DNA from: Verrucomicrobiota bacterium
GTDB taxonomy: Bacteria > Verrucomicrobiota > Verrucomicrobiia > Verrucomicrobiales > DEV007
DNA: 5,366 bases
NCBI GenBank assembly: GCA_027618625.1
Contig: JAQCER010000301.1
Coordinates: forward strand, 1-5,366
Direction: 5' to 3'
The notes under the pieces are model-generated. The model made no database searches, was not told the DNA's origin, and worked only from the letters and a program-made list of their open reading frames with translations. Shown here in pieces: positions 1-5,366 of this stretch (its first letter is position 1; each line of letters opens with the position of its first letter). The translations under genes were made by a program, and so were the position numbers.

Positions 1-1
1 C

Positions 2-238
2 GCCAATAAATATGGCGGCTTTGCGTCGGTGGCCGCCGTTGTTGCAACCTGGTTCATATTCCTCTATATGGCCTACCAGGAAACGGGCAAGATTGGCAGC
101 GAGTATACCGTCGGGAACGGAATCATGCCCGTCGTCTTCTGCGTTCTCGCTGGTGCTGTCGCCATGATCGCAGTTTCTCTGATTACCCCTAAACCGAGCG
201 ACGATACCATTCGTAGGTTCTTTCCAGAGTCGCTGTAA
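2..238 (+). CDS. Sodium:solute symporter family (SSS) transporter, C-terminal fragment
   Basis: Only the last 78 residues are present; the reading frame is open to the left edge, so the gene starts outside the window. The GTG at base 29 is an internal Val codon, not a credible start. The fragment begins with a short loop (ANKYGGFAS), then a hydrophobic helix (about residues 8-25), a polar loop (QETGKIGSEYTVGNG), a second hydrophobic helix (about 42-61), and a cytoplasmic tail reading SLITPKPSDDTIRRFF. A late helix followed by a 'LTPxPSxExxxxFF'-like tail is typical of the SSS family (TC 2.A.21), inner-membrane Na+-coupled carriers of sugars, organic acids, amino acids and similar solutes. The substrate cannot be read from the C-terminus. 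It ends 55 bases before the ligase-like gene, on the same strand with no clear terminator between, so shared transcription is possible. The family call is fairly secure, the solute unknown. Confidence 0.75.
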   Translation, partial: ANKYGGFASVAAVVATWFIFLYMAYQETGKIGSEYTVGNGIMPVVFCVLAGAVAMIAVSLITPKPSDDTIRRFFPESL

Positions 239-248
239 ACTGGCGCGC

Positions 249-274
249 CTCCCCTACCCTCCCCTCCCCTTCCC
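249..274 (-). other. C-rich tract; potential G-quadruplex on the minus strand
   Basis: Five runs of C lie at 251-254, 257-259, 261-264, 266-269 and 272-274, separated by only one or two bases. The complementary strand therefore carries five G-runs of 3-4 with loops of 1-2 bases, which satisfies the usual G-quadruplex pattern; the C-rich strand could form an i-motif. It fills most of the spacer between the symporter stop and the ligase-like start, just after an 8-base GGCGCGCC palindrome (242-249). The G-rich strand is the template for the downstream genes. Whether it folds or has any regulatory effect is inference; simple sequence drift in a spacer could also produce it. Confidence 0.5.
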
Positions 275-293
275 ATCTATCTGATTTTCCTTA

Positions 294-1352
294 ATGATTA
301 CCGAATCCGAAGCCAATGATAAACTGGATGCCCATCTCCGCGAGATGGTAGCATGGCACTTCTCTCCTGAAACCGGATGCCCGTTCTGGCTGGACTGGGC
401 GGCAGGACAGGACTGGGATCCACGCGAAAAGATCCAGACGTTCGCAGACATCAATCTTTTCCCCCACTTCGAGGATGAATGGCTGCGCGACGAGAAAAAC
501 GAGCGCTTCGTGCCAAAGGGATTCGGCAACCGCCCGTTCAACGTTTTCGAAACCGGGGGGACGACCGGCTTACCCAAGCAACGCATTGGTTGGGACGACT
601 ACAAGATCGACTACGAAATGTTTTCGGATCAACTCGAGGACGAGTTCTTTCCCCGTGGTGCCAACTGGATGATGGTCGGCCCCACCGGCCCGCGTCGTCT
701 TCGCCTCGCCATCGAACACCTCGCCAATCACCGCGGGGGCAGTTGTTACTTTGTTGATATGGATCCGCGCTGGGTCAAGAAACTCATCGGCCGCAAGCAG
801 ATCGACGAAGTCGAGCGCTATGCCAAACACATCGTCGATCAGGCCGTAGAGATCCTCAAACACCGCGACATTCAGTGCCTGTTCACCACGCCACGGATTC
901 TCGAAGCCATCGGCGAACGCACTTCCGTTCCCGGACTCGGCATCAAGGGTGTGTTCTGCGGCGGCACCACGATGACGCCACAGGCTGTGCGCTTCTGGGT
1001 GGAGGAAGTCCTCGAAGGCAAAGCACGCCTCGTTCCAACTTACGGCAACACCCTGATGGGACTGGCCTGCAGTGTGCCACTCGACGAAACATACAGCGTG
1101 ACCTACTACGCCCCACAACCGCGTGCCGTGCTCCGTGTTGTTGACAGCAAGCAGACCGACCGCATCGTCGCGTATGGCGAATACGGCAGAGTGGAGCTGA
1201 CCACTTTGACCAAGGAATTTTTCATGCCCCGCTTCCTCGAGCGCGACGAAGCCATCCGCCGCGAACCCCATGCACCCTATGCATGGGACGGAGTCGGCGA
1301 CGTTCGCCCGTTCGGCGCACTGGAGAAAAAGATTATCGAAGGAGTCTATTAA
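294..1352 (+). CDS. Short adenylate-forming enzyme, PaaK/EhpF-like (acid-activating, ANL superfamily)
   Basis: Probably activates a carboxylic acid with ATP to an acyl-adenylate in the cytoplasm. The phosphate-binding loop is clear at residues 86-95 (ETGGTTGLPK), matching the family's T/S-G-T-T-G-x-P-K motif. A later GGTTMTP (223-229) and YGNTLMG (250-256) occupy the substrate and A5 positions, and YGEYGRVELTTL (294-305) precedes DGVGDVRPF (332-340), where Asp336 is the likely ribose-binding Asp. In A5 the usual Glu of YGxTE is Leu254. The protein ends 16 residues after Asp336, so the roughly 100-residue mobile C-terminal domain with the catalytic A10 Lys is missing; phenylacetate-CoA ligases are about 430 residues. 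EhpF of griseoluteic acid biosynthesis is a described atypical family member and the best functional analogue I recognise. The ATG at 294 gives a sensible N-terminus, but only a pyrimidine-rich stretch precedes it, without a Shine-Dalgarno sequence. The next gene begins 24 bases after the stop. Substrate unknown. Confidence 0.8.
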   Translation: MITESEANDKLDAHLREMVAWHFSPETGCPFWLDWAAGQDWDPREKIQTFADINLFPHFEDEWLRDEKNERFVPKGFGNRPFNVFETGGTTGLPKQRIGWDDYKIDYEMFSDQLEDEFFPRGANWMMVGPTGPRRLRLAIEHLANHRGGSCYFVDMDPRWVKKLIGRKQIDEVERYAKHIVDQAVEILKHRDIQCLFTTPRILEAIGERTSVPGLGIKGVFCGGTTMTPQAVRFWVEEVLEGKARLVPTYGNTLMGLACSVPLDETYSVTYYAPQPRAVLRVVDSKQTDRIVAYGEYGRVELTTLTKEFFMPRFLERDEAIRREPHAPYAWDGVGDVRPFGALEKKIIEGVY

Positions 1353-1376
1353 ACCCACTTTCGACGCCATACCGCC

Positions 1377-2807
1377 ATGCTTCCCGAAATTCCGATCTTG
1401 AGACTCGGCAAAGTTTACCAGAGTCTCGACCTACAGCTGCTCAAAGCCGTGGCCACCGGCGAGGCCGTTGCAAAAGTTTCGTTCGCCAATGACGGGCTGG
1501 TCAAAGGCGACCTGCGCCGGATGGACGAAGCCCGTGATGTCCTGCGCAAGGTGCCGTGCCAGCAGTTGCTGGAGATCACCGCGAAAGCGGGTGAGATCTT
1601 CCTCAACGACACCCTGCCCCTCGGAGCAGACGGTTCGATGCAGAGTCCCGACGACTACCTGAGGCAGCTTGCGGCGACCAGTGGCTTGCCGCACACGCTC
1701 ATCCGCATGAACATGCAACGCCTGGGCAACATCTTTGGTGAAGTCGGCACCATCCTGCAGGGGCTCACCCGTGGACTCGATGTCTCCATCCTCGACAGAG
1801 GCTATGGCGAACAGTCAGGAGTCCCCGTCAGTTTCAATGCGGTCACCAATTGCCTCGGAGTCATCATGCCGAGCAATTCGCCCGCCGTGAATGCCCTGTG
1901 GATTCCTGCGATCGCCATGAAGATCCCGGTCATCATCAAACCCGGGCGCGAAGAACCGTGGACACCGTGGAGAGTCATTCAGGCCTTCATTAAGGCTGGC
2001 TGCCCACCGGAAGCCTTCAGCTATTACCCGACCTCTCACGAAGGCTCCGGTGCCATCATCCGACGCGCTGGTCGAGTCATGCTGTTCGGTGACGACAGCA
2101 CCGTCGCTCAACACACGCACGACCCACGCATCGAAGTCCACGGCAGCGGACGCAGCAAGATCCTCATCGGCGAGGACAAGATCGAGCATTGGCGTGACTA
2201 CCTCGACGTGATGATCGAATCCGTCAGCGCCAACAGTGGCCGTAGCTGCATCAACACTTCCACCATCGTCGTTCCCAAATACGCCGACGAAATTGCCAAG
2301 GCACTCGCGGAAGCCCTCGTCGACATGCGCCCGCTGGCTGCCAACGATCCCGCCGCCAGGCTTTCCGGATTTGCGAATCCACAATTCGCCGAGTGGATCA
2401 GCGAGGCCATCGACACCGATCTCGAAACAAAAGGTGCCCGCGACGTTTCCGCAACCGTCCGCGTGGACGAGCGCTTCCAGACCCGCGACGGCATGCATTA
2501 CCTGCTGCCCACCGTCACCCGGTGCGATTCGTTCGAACATCCGCTGTCGAACAAGGAATACCTGTTCCCCTTCGCCAGCGTCGTCGAACTCGATCAGGCC
2601 AGCATGCTGGATCAAATCGGGCCCTCACTCGTAGTCACCGCCATCACTGAAGATCAGGACTGGATCACGCGCCTGCTGGAATGCCCGGATATCGATCGTT
2701 TGAACGTCGGCGCGCATCCGACCAATCGAGTGCAGTGGAACCAGCCCCACGAGGGTAATTTGTTTGAGTTCCTGTATCGTCGCCGAGCAATCCAGATTGC
2801 CGTCTAA
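1377..2807 (+). CDS. Aldehyde-dehydrogenase-fold acyl reductase (EhpG/LuxC-like role)
   Basis: A 476-residue ALDH-superfamily protein, probably reducing an activated acyl group to an aldehyde with NAD(P)H. Visible landmarks are MPSNSP (164-169; Asn167 matches the oxyanion Asn), IIKPGREEP (186-194; Lys188 matches the cofactor-binding Lys), LFGDDSTV (236-243; the 'FTGS' region), SGRSCINTS (287-295; nucleophile Cys291) and KEYLFPFASVVEL (393-405; Glu394 matches the ribose-binding Glu of 'EEIFGPV'). The ELGGK motif is replaced by HGSGRSK (255-261), so His255 stands where the general-base Glu normally sits, although Glu253 is two residues away. Losing that base disfavours hydrolysis to acid and fits acyl transfer and reduction. 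A polar tail follows (HEGNLFEFLYRRRAIQ, 458-473). The ligase stop codon lies in frame 27 bases upstream and there is no other start between, so the ATG is secure; no Shine-Dalgarno sequence is seen. An ordinary acylating or non-acylating ALDH remains possible. Confidence 0.78.
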   Translation: MLPEIPILRLGKVYQSLDLQLLKAVATGEAVAKVSFANDGLVKGDLRRMDEARDVLRKVPCQQLLEITAKAGEIFLNDTLPLGADGSMQSPDDYLRQLAATSGLPHTLIRMNMQRLGNIFGEVGTILQGLTRGLDVSILDRGYGEQSGVPVSFNAVTNCLGVIMPSNSPAVNALWIPAIAMKIPVIIKPGREEPWTPWRVIQAFIKAGCPPEAFSYYPTSHEGSGAIIRRAGRVMLFGDDSTVAQHTHDPRIEVHGSGRSKILIGEDKIEHWRDYLDVMIESVSANSGRSCINTSTIVVPKYADEIAKALAEALVDMRPLAANDPAARLSGFANPQFAEWISEAIDTDLETKGARDVSATVRVDERFQTRDGMHYLLPTVTRCDSFEHPLSNKEYLFPFASVVELDQASMLDQIGPSLVVTAITEDQDWITRLLECPDIDRLNVGAHPTNRVQWNQPHEGNLFEFLYRRRAIQIAV

Positions 2808-2812
2808 CGCGG

Positions 2813-4006
2813 ATGGTAAACGCAGACTTTACGATCGAATCGATCTTAGACACGGCGGATCTGGGCGATGTGCCGGGATACGTGCGTGCTTTCGAACACA
2901 CGCCCGGCACGCGCATCGACTTTGGCTGTGGCGCAATCGAGCGCCTGTGCCAGCACGTGCGTTATCTTGATGCCCGTCACGTGCTGGTCGTCACCGATCC
3001 TGGCATAGCCAAGGCAGGCCACCTGGATAGAGTAACCGACCTGCTGAAAGAAGGTGGCATACGATACACCGTCTTTGACCAGGTCATCGCCAACCCCACC
3101 ACCAAATGCGTCAACGCCTGCACCGAAGTTGCCAGGGTAGCAGGGATCGACCTGCTCATCGGCCTCGGCGGCGGCAGCAGCATGGACACGGCGAAGGGGT
3201 GCAACTTCATCCTGACCAACGGCGGTCGCATGCAGGACTACTGGGGCCATGACAAGGCAACCAAGCCGATGCTGCCCATGATCGCCATTCCCACCACCGC
3301 AGGAACGGGCAGCGAGTGCCAGTCCTATGCGTTGATCTCCGACTCTAACACTCACGCTAAAATGGCCTGCGGCGACAAAAAGGCCGCCGCCCGCATTGCG
3401 ATCCTTGATCCAGAGCTGACGGTCACCCAGCCGCGTCTGGTCACCGCCCACACAGGCATCGACGCCATCGCCCATGCACTGGAAAGCGGCGTCTGCAATA
3501 AGCGCACTGAGGCCTCCACCGCCTATGCTCGGGCAGCCTTCCTCCTGATGTTTCCAGCGTTCCCTGTGGTACTCGACGCTCCTTCAGACATCACCGCCCG
3601 CAGTCGCATGCTGCTTGGTGCGGCACTGGCCGGCACCGCCATCGAGAACAGCATGCTCGGCGCAGCGCACTCCGCAGCCAATCCGCTGACCGCTCACTTT
3701 GACATCGTGCATGGCGAGGCAGTAGGCATCATGTTACCCCACGTCATCCGGTTCAATGCGGAGGATCCTGAAATCCGTTCAGCTTATCGAAATCTCACTG
3801 ACATGCCTGATATTGGGATTCTTGCATCGACGTTCCTCGACTATCTCAAGTTGGGCGCCATGCCCATAGACCTGAAAGACTTCCAGATCTCTGCTGCGGA
3901 CATCGCGAAGATGGCACCTGAAGCAGCAGGTCAGTGGACGGCACAGTTCAATCCCGTGAAAGTTACAACCGAGACTTTTCTTTACCTGTACTCGTCCGCT
4001 CATTGA
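2813..4006 (+). CDS. Iron-type (group III) alcohol dehydrogenase
   Basis: A 397-residue cytoplasmic dehydrogenase expected to interconvert an aldehyde and an alcohol. The cofactor-binding LGGGSSMDTAK (118-128) and the PTTAGTGSE motif (160-168) are intact. Metal ligands by family pattern are Asp217 and His221 in GIDAIAHALES, His286 in GAAHSAANPLTAH, and His300 in IVHGEAVG; His286 and His300 are 14 residues apart as in FucO. Asn290 replaces the extra conserved His of 'AHPLG' in FucO. Asp62 in VVTDPG sits where FucO Asp39 imposes NAD preference, so NAD(H) is likely. The core begins near residue 28 (EHTPGTRIDFGCGAIERL), leaving about 25 extra N-terminal residues; GTG codons at Val20 and Val24 are alternative starts. 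It follows the acyl reductase by 5 bases, so it is almost surely co-transcribed and would finish the reduction to the alcohol. The direction in the cell is inferred from the ligase, not proven. Confidence 0.88.
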   Translation: MVNADFTIESILDTADLGDVPGYVRAFEHTPGTRIDFGCGAIERLCQHVRYLDARHVLVVTDPGIAKAGHLDRVTDLLKEGGIRYTVFDQVIANPTTKCVNACTEVARVAGIDLLIGLGGGSSMDTAKGCNFILTNGGRMQDYWGHDKATKPMLPMIAIPTTAGTGSECQSYALISDSNTHAKMACGDKKAAARIAILDPELTVTQPRLVTAHTGIDAIAHALESGVCNKRTEASTAYARAAFLLMFPAFPVVLDAPSDITARSRMLLGAALAGTAIENSMLGAAHSAANPLTAHFDIVHGEAVGIMLPHVIRFNAEDPEIRSAYRNLTDMPDIGILASTFLDYLKLGAMPIDLKDFQISAADIAKMAPEAAGQWTAQFNPVKVTTETFLYLYSSAH

Positions 4007-4120
4007 ATCGGCCCGGCGCAGAGGTGAAGGAGCTTGGCGTCGGTCAGCTCTCCCGTTTTTCTTTGACGGGGAGGGACTCTATGCCATTGTTGCAGAGTCC
4101 ATTGCAGCTGATCATCCCCT
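4007..4120. other. Intergenic region with two adjacent inverted repeats
   Basis: This spacer separates the end of the three-gene set from the carboxypeptidase gene. The first inverted repeat pairs 4048-4056 with 4066-4075 (CTCTCCCGT against ACGGGGAGGG, one bulged G at 4071 and one G-T pair) around a T-rich 9-base loop. The second is a perfect 7-base repeat, GGACTCT (4074-4080) with AGAGTCC (4094-4100), around 13 bases. The two abut or share two bases. Neither is followed by a run of T, so a standard intrinsic terminator is doubtful. A TTGACG at 4063-4068 resembles a -35 box, but the bases about 16 further on (CATTGT) are a poor -10. A promoter for the downstream gene probably lies here but cannot be fixed. 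Confidence 0.4.
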
Positions 4121-5116
4121 ATGGCTTCCGTCCTACCTAACATCCGCCACTTGATTGTTGTTTTCGGCATGCTTGCCCCTACATGCCTCCTCATCAGCTG
4201 CCAGTCTCCTCCGCTTCCAGCTTACAGGACCGCTACGCAGGCACCGTGGCAGCAATACGGAACAGGCTTTGCCTCGCCCAGCCCGAACTATGCTCCTACG
4301 CCGGCACCTTCGGCGCCAAGGCCAATGGGCCCCGCTTCGGATGTCCCCTATCCGGCTACGTTCAGTTCACCATCGGACGCACCCACCATTAATGCTCCCT
4401 CTTATGTCCTCATCGACGGAAAGACCGGACGGACGCTGGCATTCAAAAACATGGATGCAAGCCGGGCTGTCGCGAGCACTCAGAAACTTGTCGCTGCACT
4501 GGTAGTCCTCGATCGGGGTAACCTTGACCAGCGGATCACCATCACTGCGGCAGACACCAATGTCGAGCCCTCAAAGATGTATCTGAAGCCAGGGCAAAAA
4601 TTCACCCGGCGCGAACTCCTGAATGTTTTTCTGGTGAAAAGCGCCAACGATGCCGCGCTGGCCTTGGCGCGCGATCACTCCGGCAGTATCCAGGCCTTTG
4701 GGGTCGCCATGACGCAAAAGGCGCACCAGCTCGGGGCCTATCAATCATCCTTCAAGAATCCTCATGGACTCACGGAGCCGGGCCAGTTCTCTTCCGCACG
4801 AGACGTGGCAAAGATTGCCTTCTACGCCTACCGGCATAGCTTTATACGCAACATCGTCGGTCGGCAGAAGTATACACTTCATTGCGCATACGGTGTGCGC
4901 AACTACGACAACACCAACAAATTGCTCGCGAAGATGCGCGGTTGCAACGGCATGAAAACCGGCTACACCAGTGCTGCGGGTCGATGCCTGGTGTCCTCAG
5001 CCTCTCGCTCCGGTCGCGACGTAATCCTGGTGCAATTGGGCACACAAACGAAGTACATCTGGGACGACGGCAGGAAGCTCATGGAGTGGGGCCTGCAGCG
5101 GGCCAGCAGCTATTGA
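4121..5116 (+). CDS. Lipoprotein-type D-alanyl-D-alanine carboxypeptidase (peptidase S11, PBP5-like)
   Basis: A penicillin-binding serine peptidase that trims the terminal D-Ala of peptidoglycan stem peptides outside the cytoplasmic membrane. All three active-site motifs are present: SxxK as Ser119-Thr-Gln-Lys122, SxN as Ser174-Ala-Asn176, and KTG at 279-281. The N-terminus is a signal peptide with a hydrophobic stretch (11-25) and lipobox Leu24-Ile-Ser-Cys27, so the mature protein is probably lipidated at Cys27. Residues 28-92 form a Pro/Ser/Ala-rich linker before the catalytic domain (about 93-328). The protein stops right after that domain and lacks the C-terminal beta-domain and amphipathic anchor helix of E. 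coli PBP5. An in-frame TGA at 4109-4111 rules out a longer form, so the ATG at 4121 is well supported, though no Shine-Dalgarno sequence precedes it. It probably has its own transcript, given the 114-base gap. Endopeptidase activity is an alternative. Confidence 0.9.
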   Translation: MASVLPNIRHLIVVFGMLAPTCLLISCQSPPLPAYRTATQAPWQQYGTGFASPSPNYAPTPAPSAPRPMGPASDVPYPATFSSPSDAPTINAPSYVLIDGKTGRTLAFKNMDASRAVASTQKLVAALVVLDRGNLDQRITITAADTNVEPSKMYLKPGQKFTRRELLNVFLVKSANDAALALARDHSGSIQAFGVAMTQKAHQLGAYQSSFKNPHGLTEPGQFSSARDVAKIAFYAYRHSFIRNIVGRQKYTLHCAYGVRNYDNTNKLLAKMRGCNGMKTGYTSAAGRCLVSSASRSGRDVILVQLGTQTKYIWDDGRKLMEWGLQRASSY

Positions 5117-5138
5117 TCCGCGTCGGCCGTTTCGCGCA

Positions 5139-5366
5139 TCAGTCACCATCTCCAGTCTTCCACTCCCGCTTCTTTTGCGGTCGCAGCCGGGTTCGCCCTC
5201 CGGCTCTGGAACGCATCACATCGAAAATCTTGTCCGCGCCGCCGCTTTTCGCGTGGCAGATGATCTCCAGCAACTCGCCCAGCCGCCCCTTGGGATATCC
5301 CTTCTGCTGAAACCATATCAGGTACTCGAGCGGCAGATCGTAAATGGGAACACCACGCGGAGGATA
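5139..5366 (-). CDS. DUF3820-like small protein, C-terminal part
   Basis: Reading the minus strand leftwards from the right edge gives 75 open codons ending in TGA (complement of 5139-5141); the start lies beyond the window. The fragment opens with PPRGVPIYDLPLEYLIWFQQ and continues KGYPKGRLGELLEII. This pattern, a 'G.PI.DLP..YL.WF' block followed by 'KG.P.G.LGELL', is characteristic of the DUF3820 family, small proteins annotated as putative quorum-sensing-regulated virulence factors on slender evidence. The usual N-terminal 'M.FGK.KG' segment would lie just outside. After residue 40 comes an Ala/Gly stretch, then a strongly basic tail (RSRAGGRTRLRPQKKREWK), which could contact nucleic acid; that is inference. 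The gene converges on the carboxypeptidase gene with only 22 bases between the stops and no clear terminator hairpin. Exact function unknown. Confidence 0.65.
   Translation of the reverse strand, partial: YPPRGVPIYDLPLEYLIWFQQKGYPKGRLGELLEIICHAKSGGADKIFDVMRSRAGGRTRLRPQKKREWKTGDGD

Noticed and set aside
242..249. GGCGCGCC palindrome
   Set aside because: A single 8-base palindrome in GC-rich DNA with no partner site; no functional claim is supported.
570..1370. Long minus-strand open frame (266 codons) opposite the ligase-like gene
   Set aside because: It mirrors codon bias of the strongly supported + strand gene; its translation shows no family motifs.
1815..2615. Second 266-codon minus-strand open frame opposite the acyl reductase
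   Set aside because: The + strand frame has intact ALDH landmarks. The equal length to the other antisense frame is coincidence; the translations do not resemble each other.
2846..3475. Minus-strand open frame of 209 codons opposite the alcohol dehydrogenase
   Set aside because: The iron-type dehydrogenase motifs on the + strand explain the region; the antisense protein has no recognisable domain.
4063..4090. Possible promoter (TTGACG with CATTGT)
   Set aside because: The -35-like half is good but the -10-like half matches only 3 of 6 bases, so it is mentioned only under the intergenic region.
5117..5138. Bidirectional terminator between the convergent genes
   Set aside because: Only short GC-rich palindromes (CGGCCG and CGCG repeats) are present; no stable stem with a T-run is seen.
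4882..5310. + strand open frame running past the carboxypeptidase stop
   Set aside because: It overlaps the carboxypeptidase out of frame and then lies opposite the DUF3820-like gene; both of those have real motifs.
1..5366. CRISPR array, tRNA, rRNA, insertion sequence or phage genes
   Set aside because: No regular repeats, no tRNA-like cloverleaf, and no transposase or integrase motifs were seen on either strand.

Overview
The window suggests a bacterial chromosome of moderately high GC with dense coding. It holds six genes, two of them cut by the window edges. Features compatible with a Verrucomicrobiota- or Planctomycetota-type genome are a sodium:solute symporter, a lipoprotein-anchored D,D-carboxypeptidase, a DUF3820-like protein, and starts with no obvious Shine-Dalgarno sequence. 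None of these is diagnostic, so the assignment is tentative and no strain is named.

Layout. On the + strand, bases 2-238 encode the C-terminal end of a sodium:solute symporter family transporter. A 55-base spacer follows, containing a striking C-rich tract (five runs of 3-4 C, so a G-quadruplex-type motif on the minus strand). Next come three tightly packed + strand genes: a short adenylate-forming enzyme of the PaaK/EhpF type (294-1352), an aldehyde-dehydrogenase-fold acyl reductase (1377-2807) and an iron-type alcohol dehydrogenase (2813-4006). After a 114-base intergenic region with two adjacent inverted repeats lies a lipoprotein-type D-alanyl-D-alanine carboxypeptidase gene (4121-5116). 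On the minus strand, converging with it, lies the 3' end of a DUF3820-like gene (5139-5366).

How the genes may work together. The three central genes read as a self-contained path that reduces a carboxylic acid to an alcohol. The ligase-like enzyme would activate the acid as acyl-AMP, the ALDH-fold enzyme would take the acyl group on Cys291 and reduce it to the aldehyde, and the iron-type dehydrogenase would reduce the aldehyde to the alcohol. The first two resemble the EhpF/EhpG pair of griseoluteic acid reduction and, in logic, the LuxE/LuxC fatty acid reductase. The ligase lacks the usual C-terminal mobile domain. The reductase has His where ordinary aldehyde dehydrogenases carry their hydrolytic Glu. 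Together these suggest a direct acyl relay, not ordinary CoA ligation followed by aldehyde oxidation. The substrate cannot be read from the sequence. The symporter just upstream may share the transcript and could move a related solute. The carboxypeptidase and the DUF3820-like gene look like unrelated neighbours.
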